A program made the position numbers and the translations under genes. A stretch of 64,000 bases of DNA from Alphaproteobacteria bacterium (GTDB lineage: Bacteria > Pseudomonadota > Alphaproteobacteria > Rhizobiales > GCA-2746425). The stretch is from contig JANSWZ010000002.1 of NCBI GenBank assembly GCA_024743215.1, positions 124,001 to 188,000 on the forward strand. The letters are read 5' to 3'. Shown piece after piece: positions 16,684 through 24,402 of the stretch. The notes under the pieces are model-generated. The model ran no database searches. It saw nothing but the letters and a program-made list of their open reading frames with translations, and was not told the DNA's origin. How positions within the stretch are numbered: position 1 is the stretch's first letter; every line of letters begins with the position of its first letter.

Positions 16684-17585
16684 CAGCGCAGCCTTGGATT
16701 AAAAACATCGCGCAGGAAATCGCCCAACACGTTGATGGAGACGACCAGCGCCACAAGGAACAGCGTCGGCACCCAGAGAATCCACCACTCACCCGACAGT
16801 AAAAACTGCATGCCTATGCGGATCAGGGTTCCCAGCGACGGGCTGTCCGCAGGCAGGCCAATGCCCAGGAAAGACAATGTCGCCTCCAGCAGGATGGCAG
16901 ATGCCAGATCGACCGTCATGATCACCAGCAGAGGCCCCATGATGTTGGGCAGGATGTGCCGCAGCATCACGCGTACGGGGTGCTGACCCATGATCATGGC
17001 CGCCTGCACATAATCCTTGTTGCGCTCGACAAACACACTGGCCCGCGCTGTACGCGCAAAATTGACCCAGAGCGACAGCGCGATGGCCAGAGTCAGCACT
17101 GCAACGCGCAAATCCTGGTGGATGGCCGGGGGCAGAACCCCGCGCGAGATACCGTCGATCAGCAGAGCTGTCAGAATGGCCGGCAAGGCCAGTTGTATGT
17201 CGGCGATCCGCATGACGATGGCATCGAAGCGCCCGCCGAAATACCCGGCGGCCAGCCCCAGGCCAACGCCAAGCACCGATGCCACGGCCATCGCCATCAG
17301 GCCGATGGTCAGCGACAGCCGCGCGCCATAAAGGATGGCAGAGATCATGTCGCGCCCCTGATCATCGGTCCCCAGCAGAAAACGCGGATTGCCGCCCTCC
17401 CAGAGCGGAGGCAAAAGGCCGTCCATCAGCGAAAATGAGGACAGATCATACGGATCCGTGCTGGCCAGCAGCGGCGCAAAAATCGCTCCGCCAAGAACAA
17501 GGATCGCGACAATGGCGGCCAGCATCGCCGCCGGGCTGCGGAAAAACAGATAGACCGGCTCTGATTTGAACAGACGGGCCAGCAT
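16683..17585 (-). CDS. ABC transporter permease, DppC type
   Basis: Protein of 300 residues with an N-terminal helix (about 20-42), a periplasmic segment containing GGNPRFLLGTDDQGRDM (the typical GTDxxGRD of DppC/OppC), five further helices and a coupling EAA loop (DYVQAAMIMGQHPVRVMLRHI). It pairs with the DppB-type permease to form the channel of a peptide-family importer. The ATG at 17585 overlaps the previous stop as TGATG; a TTG one codon earlier is also possible. Confidence 0.92.
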   Translation of the reverse strand: MLARLFKSEPVYLFFRSPAAMLAAIVAILVLGGAIFAPLLASTDPYDLSSFSLMDGLLPPLWEGGNPRFLLGTDDQGRDMISAILYGARLSLTIGLMAMAVASVLGVGLGLAAGYFGGRFDAIVMRIADIQLALPAILTALLIDGISRGVLPPAIHQDLRVAVLTLAIALSLWVNFARTARASVFVERNKDYVQAAMIMGQHPVRVMLRHILPNIMGPLLVIMTVDLASAILLEATLSFLGIGLPADSPSLGTLIRIGMQFLLSGEWWILWVPTLFLVALVVSINVLGDFLRDVFNPRLR

Positions 17586-18559
17586 CAACCATCCTCCCTG
17601 ACGCGCAGACGCGGGTCGATGGCGACATACAACAGATCCACGATCATGTTCACCAACACGAAGAAGAAGGCGATCACCACCAGATAGACGCCCATAACGG
17701 GGATATCGACAAAGCGGATGGATTCAAGAAACAGCAACCCCATGCCGGGCCATTGAAAAACGCTTTCCGTGACAATGGAAAACGCAATGACCCCGCCAAA
17801 CTGGAGACCGATAATGGTGATGACGGGCACCATTGTATTGGCCAGCGCATGGCGGAAATAGAGCGAGCGATAGGGAATGCCCCGCGCCGTGGCAAAGCGG
17901 ATAAAGTCGGAGCGCAGAACCTCCATCATCTCGGCCCGCACCAGCCGCATGGTCAGCGTTAGCTGGTAAACGCCCAGAGTGAGTGCTGGCAGGATCAGCG
18001 CGCGCCAGCCATCAAATGTGAACAGGGACGAGGTCCAACCCCCGATTTGCACGGTGCCGCCGCGCCCGAAAGTGGGCAGCCAGCCAAGCTGAACGCCGAA
18101 CAGGAAGATCAGCATGATGCCGATGACAAAGGTCGGTATGGAGACGCCGACAAGGGTGGTCAGCAAAATGCTTTGGGTCACAAACCCCCGTGGGCGCAAC
18201 GCCGTAAAAATGCCGGTGGGTATCCCGACCAGCAGCGAGATCAGCAAGGCAACCGTGCCCAGCTCCAGCGTGGCCGGAATGCGCGAAGCAATCATGTCAG
18301 CAACGGGCTGGCGGGTCCGGTAGGAATAGCCGAAATCGCCCTGAAGCATATTTCTGGTGAACCGGCCGAACTGGACGATGAAAGCATCGTTCAGTCCCAG
18401 TTCCTCACGCAGGCGCGCGCTGTCTTCTGCAGAGGTTTCAACGCCCGTCATCTGACTGACGGGATCGCCGACGAAACGGAACAGAGAAAAGGCCAGAAAG
18501 GCGACGGCGATCATCACAAAAATCGACTGGATCAGTCGTTTGAGAATGAAGAACGCCAT
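17585..18559 (-). CDS. ABC transporter permease, DppB type
   Basis: Protein of 324 residues beginning FILKRLIQSIFVMIAVAF, a standard DppB N-terminus. It includes GDFGYSYRTRQPV after the first periplasmic region and the EAA loop DFIRFATARGIPYRSLYFRHAL. Six membrane helices are expected. It is the first permease after the binding-protein gene, 23 bp downstream, and is coupled to dppC by a TGATG overlap. Confidence 0.93.
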   Translation of the reverse strand: MAFFILKRLIQSIFVMIAVAFLAFSLFRFVGDPVSQMTGVETSAEDSARLREELGLNDAFIVQFGRFTRNMLQGDFGYSYRTRQPVADMIASRIPATLELGTVALLISLLVGIPTGIFTALRPRGFVTQSILLTTLVGVSIPTFVIGIMLIFLFGVQLGWLPTFGRGGTVQIGGWTSSLFTFDGWRALILPALTLGVYQLTLTMRLVRAEMMEVLRSDFIRFATARGIPYRSLYFRHALANTMVPVITIIGLQFGGVIAFSIVTESVFQWPGMGLLFLESIRFVDIPVMGVYLVVIAFFFVLVNMIVDLLYVAIDPRLRVREDG

Positions 18560-18582
18560 CGCCGGGTTTTACCTGTCGTCGA

Positions 18583-20163
18583 TCAGTTGACCGTGACCCA
18601 GCGCAGCATGAAGAAATTGTCCGCACGTTGTGTGAGGTCAATTTTATCTTTTGCGGCCCAGATCAGTGGCTGGGTGTAAAGCGGAATATAGGCCACTTCA
18701 TCCTGCGTGATGCCGACCAGTTCATCGATCAGAGCCTGGCGGGCTGACGGGTCGATCTCTTGCTGAATAAGCGGCAACAATTCATCCACACGTGCGTTGG
18801 AATAATTGCCAAAATTCCAGGAACCCAGCTTCTTCTCGTCGTTCTGGGTGTGCAGCAGGAACCGAATGGGATGTTCGGCATCGAACGTGCCTGGCGACCA
18901 GCCGAGCAAATACATATCAAAATCATCGGCACGCAACTGGGTCCAGTAATCGCGCACTGGCCCTGTCGTCAGGTCAGCCTTCAGGCCAACGGCGGCAAAC
19001 ATGGATGCAGCGGCACGGCACAGCGCCTCATCATTGATGTAGCGATCATTGGTGCATTTGAGGCCAAAGGAAAAACCATCCGGATAACCCGCCTCGGCCA
19101 GCAGAGCCTTGGCGCGCTCGGGATCATATCCGGGGCGGTCTGCATTGGCTTCGGAAAAGCCTGAAATACCTGCGGGCACCAATTGCGATGCAGCTTCAAT
19201 CTTGCCGCGCATGATCACGCGGTCGATGGCCGCAATATCAATGGCATGAGCCGCTGCCAGACGTACTATCGGGTCCTGGAAAGGATTTGTGTCGGTGATG
19301 TCGCTGGAATAAAGCAGTTTGTCATGCTCATGGCCAAAGCCGAACATGATGACGCGGGTCTCCTCCCCTTCCAGCACCTTGAAGCCATCCCGCGTTTCCA
19401 CCTGCGCCACATCCTGCAAGGGGATCGGCTGGATGAAGTCGATCTCGCCCGACAGCAGCGCCGCAAGGCCCGTGGCCGAGTTGCCAATAGGTGTGAAGAT
19501 TGCTTCTGTCACATTGTGATTGGCGGTATCCCACCAGCCGGTGTTGGGCGCAAGACGGGTTTCCACCCCGGGATCGCGACTGGCCAGCATGAAGGGTCCG
19601 GTTCCGTTCACATTCATCGTTGCAAAATTCTCGGCATCCCGCGCCGGAAGAGCTGCGTCATTGCGTTCGGCCCAATCCTTGTCGAGGATCATGAAATTCG
19701 CAATGCTGTCAGGAAACAGCGGGTTCGGCGCGTTTGTGACGAAATCAATCGTATAGTCATCCACAACGCGCACTTCTGATACAGGTGCAAACCAAGAGCG
19801 CACATCTGCCGCTTCATCAGAGGCACGCTGATACGAGAACATGACATCTTCAGCCGTAAACGCTGAACCGTCTTGAAAGCTTACGCCCTGACGCAGATTG
19901 AAGCGCCAGCCATTTTCGCCTTCAAGCGGCTCCCAGGATGTCGCAAGAGATGGCTCAATAGCCATGGTCTCGCTTCTGCGCACAAGGCCCTCATAAACAT
20001 TGTTGAGGAAGGACAGCACAGGGGCCGCGTTCACCGCATGCGGGTCCATGGTCTGTGGATCCGTGGTGGAGGCCCAGCGGAATGTCTCGGCATAAGCGCT
20101 CTGGGCGCCCAGCAAAAGCACAGCTGCAAGGGCGCTGCTCTGCATTAACTTTGAAAAAGTCAT
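18583..20163 (-). CDS. ABC transporter substrate-binding protein, peptide/nickel family
   Basis: Protein of 526 residues of solute-binding protein family 5. It has a Sec signal peptide ending near AQSAYA, then FRWASTTDPQTMDPH at the mature N-terminus, VYEGLVRR, the segment LATSWEPLEGENGWRFNLRQ and ERAKALLAEAGYPDG, all typical of DppA/OppA-like receptors. Ligands of this family range from peptides to glycosides and opines, so the cargo is uncertain. The ATG at 20163 has GGGGAA upstream. Upstream DNA carries a short inverted repeat (CCTTG, 6 bp, CAAGG, near 20257-20272), a possible regulator site. Confidence 0.92.
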   Translation of the reverse strand: MTFSKLMQSSALAAVLLLGAQSAYAETFRWASTTDPQTMDPHAVNAAPVLSFLNNVYEGLVRRSETMAIEPSLATSWEPLEGENGWRFNLRQGVSFQDGSAFTAEDVMFSYQRASDEAADVRSWFAPVSEVRVVDDYTIDFVTNAPNPLFPDSIANFMILDKDWAERNDAALPARDAENFATMNVNGTGPFMLASRDPGVETRLAPNTGWWDTANHNVTEAIFTPIGNSATGLAALLSGEIDFIQPIPLQDVAQVETRDGFKVLEGEETRVIMFGFGHEHDKLLYSSDITDTNPFQDPIVRLAAAHAIDIAAIDRVIMRGKIEAASQLVPAGISGFSEANADRPGYDPERAKALLAEAGYPDGFSFGLKCTNDRYINDEALCRAAASMFAAVGLKADLTTGPVRDYWTQLRADDFDMYLLGWSPGTFDAEHPIRFLLHTQNDEKKLGSWNFGNYSNARVDELLPLIQQEIDPSARQALIDELVGITQDEVAYIPLYTQPLIWAAKDKIDLTQRADNFFMLRWVTVN

Positions 20164-20373
20164 GTTGATTTCCCCATGTTTTGTTTTCTTTATTATTCGT
20201 TCTGACACTAGGCAGAGCAAAACGCACTTCTCAGGTCAAGAAAACAATTTTGAGCCTTGAGCGAGCAAGGTCAAGCTTGGACTTTGATTGAGTGGGGAGT
20301 CTGAGGTGTATTTCCAAGGTCTTGGACAGACTGCCGAAGCCCAACAACATGCCAGGCTTCAGCTCGGTCCTTC

Positions 20374-20658
20374 TTATCCGCTTGCAAACACGCTGCCAGC
20401 AGCACTTTCCGTCATCGACATGGGAAGCTCATCAGTTGCCTTTGCCCGAATTTCGACAATACGGGCCTGCGCGTTCTGAGCTGCAGCTTCGTCGGCATAA
20501 TCTGTGACAACTGTGAATGTCAGCTCTCCGGTCCTGATCATCTGAACACGCTGCGCGCCCACAGACATGATCAACGGCACAAATTTTTCGCGCGCGATGG
20601 TCTCCATTTCATCCGTCCATTCGGTCGCCTGCCAGTGAGAAATCGTTGAGTAAGCCAT
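20374..20658 (-). CDS. Small conserved protein, possibly dimeric alpha-beta barrel
   Basis: Protein of 94 residues (starts MAYSTISHW). The start is set by a GGGGGAGGGAAC Shine-Dalgarno stretch just upstream of the ATG at 20658. Its size and the pattern of a beta-rich middle (ELTFTVVTDYADEAAAQNAQ) resemble small ferredoxin-like or ABM-type proteins, but I cannot name it. The good ribosome site and its proximity to the transporter operon suggest a real gene. No signal peptide. Confidence 0.6.
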   Translation of the reverse strand: MAYSTISHWQATEWTDEMETIAREKFVPLIMSVGAQRVQMIRTGELTFTVVTDYADEAAAQNAQARIVEIRAKATDELPMSMTESAAGSVFASG

Positions 20659-20773
20659 GTTTTGTTCCCTCCCCCATTTTAAATTAAGGCGGCAATAATT
20701 GCATGGATTTACAAGCTTTCCCAAGAAGTTCCTTAGGGCTTCTGCACGATTGGTGGGTGCGTTCTTCTGCAGC

Positions 20774-21054
20774 CATCATGGCAATGCCGATTAAATGGTC
20801 ATGCAGTTGGTGCTGAATTTCATCCGGACAATTGTTGATGAGCATCTTGCTCAGGCCGCGGCCTTTCTTGGCGTCGTTTCCAGCTTCGACGGGTCCACTG
20901 TTATGTAAAAGATTTGAACAAAGGGCTGATCATTCCGGCAAACCTAACAGCACTTGGCATCAGCAATCCTGATTTGGATTATCTGAAGACAGCGCCCCTG
21001 AAAGACCCCAGCGTTGGCGACAATCAGGTTGAGATGACGGCAGAGAACAGATGA
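20774..21054 (+). pseudogene. Decayed 3' fragment of an iron alcohol dehydrogenase gene (copy 1)
   Basis: The DNA aligns with the last third of the intact gene at 9184-10329. Shared blocks include CATCATGGCA, GTCATGCAG, CTTGCTCAGGCCGC and AAAGACCC-AGCGTTGGCG. Translation gives LAQAAAFLG, then after a frameshift NPDLDYLK and LKDPSVGDN, ending at a stop near the family C-terminus. Several frame changes and stops exclude function. The 5' two thirds are missing. Confidence 0.8.
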
Positions 21055-21106
21055 ATGAGCACGATAATATTGCTCTGAAAATCGCAGCACTTCGCACTGC
21101 CGAAAA

Positions 21107-21598
21107 TCAACCACAAAACAAATAAGATCCATTTACTGTTTTTACTGATCCATACATTTCGACGTAATCAGAAATCACACTATTATCCGAATTTTCGTCG
21201 ATTTTTATTGATAAGAAATCTCTACCTTTTTTAAAGGATATGAATTTTACATATTTCGATTTTAGATACTCTTTTGTTTTTATGATTTTTAATGTCAATT
21301 TTCTTTCAAGTCGAATTTCTAACCTATCGGGATCGAAACCGATAAAATCAACATCGAAGTTCATTTCCATAAAAAGATCCCTGTTATGCCGATAGTCCAA
21401 AAGTCCAGATATACTGGCTTCTTTCAAAAAATGTTCGTTTGATACATTTTGACGGGACCAATTCTTCAGGTAGGTAACCTTTAGTGGGTTCCCAGCAATC
21501 AATTCCAAAACGCCGCATGAGTTTGATGCTGTTGAATAAGGGATTTTAGCGAATAATACGCACCAGATTACAATAAAAAATATTGGATTTTTTCTCAT
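21107..21598 (-). CDS. AT-rich orphan gene for a small secreted protein
   Basis: Protein of 163 residues that I do not recognise. The N-terminus is a Sec-type signal peptide (MRKNPIFFIVIWCVLF, cleavage around STASNS). The mature part is rich in Lys, Ile and Asp, has cysteines only near its two ends, and looks soluble and beta-containing. The gene is much richer in AT than everything around it, with many AAA/ATT codons, which points to recent horizontal transfer. It sits between two decayed copies of the same alcohol dehydrogenase 3' end. No partner gene is present. Confidence 0.5.
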   Translation of the reverse strand: MRKNPIFFIVIWCVLFAKIPYSTASNSCGVLELIAGNPLKVTYLKNWSRQNVSNEHFLKEASISGLLDYRHNRDLFMEMNFDVDFIGFDPDRLEIRLERKLTLKIIKTKEYLKSKYVKFISFKKGRDFLSIKIDENSDNSVISDYVEMYGSVKTVNGSYLFCG

Positions 21599-22105
21599 AC
21601 GTATAAAACCTATTTTTTTTCAAATAATCCGACAAATCTCGTCCATTACTTCCACGATAGTTTAAACTTAGAAATTGGTGTAATCGTGTTATATTGACAG
21701 TCAGTTCTCAGTAACTTCACCTCGTGACAGGCGCAGGCTTGAAAGCGGGTCGTCTTCATGGACATATCAATGAAGTAGCTGTCCTGAACACTTCGGAAAA
21801 CCTGGCTACGCTTGGCTTAGTGATTTTGAACTTGATCCCCCGACGAGTTATGCCCCGGAGAGCCCAGACGTTGGCGGCAATCCGGTCGGGATGGCAGCGA
21901 CCAACACAAGCGGCCCGTCCGAGACTTCTCTTAAGGCTCTTAACGCATAGTCAGAACAATTTCAGCGCAAAAAGTGCGATGGGAGACAGAACCGGAAGTG
22001 GGCAGAGTTGCAGCGGGTCGCTGCGCGTACGTTGGTTTATTATAGACAAAAGATCCAAATAGCCGATTTTCGCTGCGGATGAAGTTCTGCAATCAGCCCG
22101 TCCTC
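21599..22105. other. Gene-free gap: AT-rich leader then dehydrogenase remnant
   Basis: Bases 21599-21720 are AT-rich and must include the promoter of the minus-strand orphan gene. Bases 21763-21950 are a decayed alcohol dehydrogenase fragment, listed separately. Bases 21960-22080 hold GC-rich sequence with repeated GCAGCG/CGCTGCG words and no reading frame. I saw no terminator for the LacI gene ending at 22106. Confidence 0.4.
21763..21950 (+). pseudogene. Decayed 3' fragment of an iron alcohol dehydrogenase gene (copy 2)
   Basis: Translation in two frames gives ENLATLGLVI and then ELDPPTSYAPESPDVGGNPVGM. These correspond to DLTDLGIIN and DLDRLTAEALKDPSVGGNPVEM near the end of the intact enzyme at 9184-10329. 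A frameshift separates the halves, and only the last 60 or so codons survive. It is more diverged than copy 1 and is probably an independent decay product. Confidence 0.6.
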
Positions 22106-23122
22106 TCAACAGGTTTGCCCGATATTCAACTCAAACCCCAAATCAACCAGTTGCGGCGCGGCGTTCGGACGGATTTCGCTTTGGCTTGCCAGAAGCTGCC
22201 CAGCCTTCAAACCAATATCATAGCGCGGGGTCTTTATCGTCGTCAGCTGAATTGGCAACGCATCAAGGTAGGGCAGCCCATTGAAGCCAGCCATCGCGAT
22301 CTCATCAGGAATGCTTACCCCTTCGGCCAGGCAATGCATGATCCCACCCGCCGCCAGATCATCATTTGAATAGTAAATTGCGTCCGGTCGCTGTGGGCCT
22401 GACAGTATCTCTGCTGTCATCCGACGCCCTTCGATCATTGAAGATGGCAGAGCACTGATGAGCTCAGACATCATTGTTCCACCTGCCTCGCGCACTGTCT
22501 GACGGAACCCTGCAAGGCGTTTTCCTGCCCGCAGATCGGCCCCGCTTTGACTGCCGACATAGATAAACCGGCGGTGGCCCTTATCCAACATATGCTGAGC
22601 TGTGACCTGCCCTGCGGCCTTCTGGGACAGGCCAAACGCCGTCGAGATTGGTTCCCCGTCAATGTCCATGATTTCCGCAACGCGCACACCAGAGGCAGCA
22701 ATCGCTTTTCTGGTCTGGTCGGAATGTTCAAGCCCGGCCAGCACGATGCCCGAAGGGCGCCATGACAGTAAATCACGTACCAATTCGTATTCTCGATCTT
22801 CGGAATACTCCGTCAGACCAAACACCGGACGAAAGCTTTGCGCTGTAAGGGCGTCGGTTATTCCGCTTAATGCCTCTGTAAAAACGGTGTTGCCAAGCGT
22901 GGGAAGAACGACAGCGATCAGAGATGATTTTTCAGAGCGCAGCCCACGCGCCAACCGGTTTTGAACATAGCCAATCTCCAAAGCCGCGACATTGACCCGA
23001 TCACGCACTTCGCTTGAGATGTACCCCTTGCCGCTCATCACGCGCGAGACTGTCATCTGACTTACGCCAGCCAGATCAGCGACGTCATCCATTGTGGGGC
23101 GCGCTGTTTTTCTGTCGGTCAA
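22106..23122 (-). CDS. LacI-family transcriptional regulator
   Basis: Protein of 338 residues. The N-terminal helix-turn-helix reads TMDDVADLAGVSQMTVSRVMSGKGYIS, followed by a periplasmic-binding-like sensor domain (VVLPTLGNTVFTEALSGI, then DAIYYSNDDLAAGGI). It is divergent from the sugar-transport operon, and two perfect palindromic operators lie in the gap, so it almost certainly represses that operon in the absence of its inducer, probably a sugar acid or its metabolite. It starts at a TTG at 23122 with GGAG upstream; the ATG at 23135 is out of frame. Confidence 0.93.
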   Translation of the reverse strand: MTDRKTARPTMDDVADLAGVSQMTVSRVMSGKGYISSEVRDRVNVAALEIGYVQNRLARGLRSEKSSLIAVVLPTLGNTVFTEALSGITDALTAQSFRPVFGLTEYSEDREYELVRDLLSWRPSGIVLAGLEHSDQTRKAIAASGVRVAEIMDIDGEPISTAFGLSQKAAGQVTAQHMLDKGHRRFIYVGSQSGADLRAGKRLAGFRQTVREAGGTMMSELISALPSSMIEGRRMTAEILSGPQRPDAIYYSNDDLAAGGIMHCLAEGVSIPDEIAMAGFNGLPYLDALPIQLTTIKTPRYDIGLKAGQLLASQSEIRPNAAPQLVDLGFELNIGQTC

Positions 23123-23169
23123 ATCCGGTCTCCATTCTCAAAAAAATCAAGTCGAATCAACAGAATCAC

Positions 23170-23199
23170 TTGACACATGTTTACGTAAACATGTTTGAT
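23170..23199 (+). promoter_or_regulatory. Candidate promoter of the sugar-acid operon
   Basis: TTGACA at 23170-23175 is a consensus -35. TTTGAT at 23194-23199 is a poor -10 at 18 bp spacing. The first operator palindrome fills the spacer, so bound repressor would block RNA polymerase. TATAAC at 23222-23227 is an alternative -10 overlapped by the second operator. Confidence 0.45.
23175..23194. promoter_or_regulatory. LacI-family operator O1
   Basis: A perfect 20-bp palindrome with core TGTTTACGTAAACA and the central CG typical of LacI-family half-sites. It lies in the gap between the divergent LacI gene and the binding-protein gene. Confidence 0.85.
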
Positions 23200-23204
23200 G
23201 TGCC

Positions 23205-23224
23205 ATATGTTTACGTAAACATAT
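23205..23224. promoter_or_regulatory. LacI-family operator O2
   Basis: A second perfect 20-bp palindrome with the same TGTTTACGTAAACA core, centred 30 bp from O1, about three helical turns. Two regulator dimers could bind side by side on the same face. Confidence 0.85.
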
Positions 23225-23255
23225 AACAGATTATGGACTTTTAGGAGGAAATCAA

Positions 23256-24335
23256 ATGAAGAAACTTATGCTTGGAACCGCGTTGGCGACCCTGATTGCT
23301 TCGCATGCATCCGCCGAAACCCATCGTGCAGAGTGCTTTGCGCCCGCGCCAGACAGCACAACAATTCAAGGTGAGGCCAAGGAAGGCCCCTACAAAATGG
23401 CGTTTGTTAACGGCTTTGCCGGGAACGATTGGCGTATCGCAGCCATTCAGGCTTCAAAAGCCTGGGCTGCACGTCCTGAAAACGCAGCAAATATTGACGA
23501 GTTCACAGTTGTGTCTGTCGGCAATGACAGCGCGGCCCAAATTGCGGCAATCGATAACTTCATTGCGGCCGGTTACGACGCCATAACATTCATTGCTGTA
23601 AACCCGAGCGCTTTTGAACCGGTTATCCGCCGGGCACAACGCCAGGGAACTGTCCTGGTACCCTTCGATAATGTTCTGGACACTGATAAGGTCGTGCAGA
23701 TCAATGAAAGCCAGTTGGAGCTTGGCCGTCTTAAAGCTCAGACCGTAATGGACGAACTTGGCGGCATGGCCAAAAAGATCCTCATGGTCAATGGTTTGCC
23801 AGGAAATGCTACAGATCGTGATCGCCGTCTGGGCATGATGAGCGTTTTCGAGAAAGTCGATGGCCTTGAAATTGTCGAGGTTGTTGGCAACTGGGATACC
23901 GGCACAAGCCAGAAAGTTGTCGCCGATGCTCTCGCAACGCATGGCCAATTTGATGCTGTCGTCTCCCAGCATGGAGCCGCTGGAACCATCAATGCGATGC
24001 AGGCTGCAAACCATCCGATTGTGCCGATGGGCGTTGACGGAGAAAATGGCGTGCGCATGCTGATGGACGAACTGGACATTCCAGGCATCTCTGCAGCGCA
24101 GGCACCGGCTATGTCTGCCGTCGCACTTGAGGCCGCTGTCGCATTGCTTCAGGGCAACGCGCTGCCGCAAACGGTATTCCTGCCCATTCCGCAGGTGAAG
24201 GCCGAAGATCTCAAATCTGGTGTAAATTATTTCCCAGATCTTCCAAAGTCCTTCAATACAGGTACTGGGTTCCCGGATTGCTTTGCACCCTTCACACCTG
24301 AAGAATTGCTGGGCCAATCCGCAGACAATACCTGA
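23256..24335 (+). CDS. Sugar ABC transporter substrate-binding protein (RbsB-like, CUT2)
   Basis: Protein of 359 residues. A Sec signal peptide ends at ASHASAE. The mature part resembles family 4 periplasmic receptors: MAFVNGFAGNDWR, a DNFIAAGYDAITFIAVNP segment and VNGLPGNATDRDRR. It binds a sugar or sugar-acid-related ligand for the ATPase and permeases that follow. AGGAGG lies ahead of the ATG. It is the first gene of a nine-gene operon behind twin LacI operators. A perfect hairpin follows the stop. Confidence 0.92.
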   Translation: MKKLMLGTALATLIASHASAETHRAECFAPAPDSTTIQGEAKEGPYKMAFVNGFAGNDWRIAAIQASKAWAARPENAANIDEFTVVSVGNDSAAQIAAIDNFIAAGYDAITFIAVNPSAFEPVIRRAQRQGTVLVPFDNVLDTDKVVQINESQLELGRLKAQTVMDELGGMAKKILMVNGLPGNATDRDRRLGMMSVFEKVDGLEIVEVVGNWDTGTSQKVVADALATHGQFDAVVSQHGAAGTINAMQAANHPIVPMGVDGENGVRMLMDELDIPGISAAQAPAMSAVALEAAVALLQGNALPQTVFLPIPQVKAEDLKSGVNYFPDLPKSFNTGTGFPDCFAPFTPEELLGQSADNT

Positions 24336-24350
24336 TATTGGCATACTTGG

Positions 24351-24375
24351 TTCCGGCGACCCATCGTCGCCGGAA
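24351..24375 (+). terminator. Intercistronic hairpin between binding-protein and ATPase genes
   Basis: TTCCGGCGA at 24351-24359 pairs perfectly with TCGCCGGAA at 24367-24375, a 9-bp stem with a 7-base loop and no following T-run. This probably stabilises the 3' end of the receptor mRNA, so the receptor exceeds the membrane components. Confidence 0.65.
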
Positions 24376-24402
24376 CTCTACATTCATGGCGGACGGTCTA
24401 TC

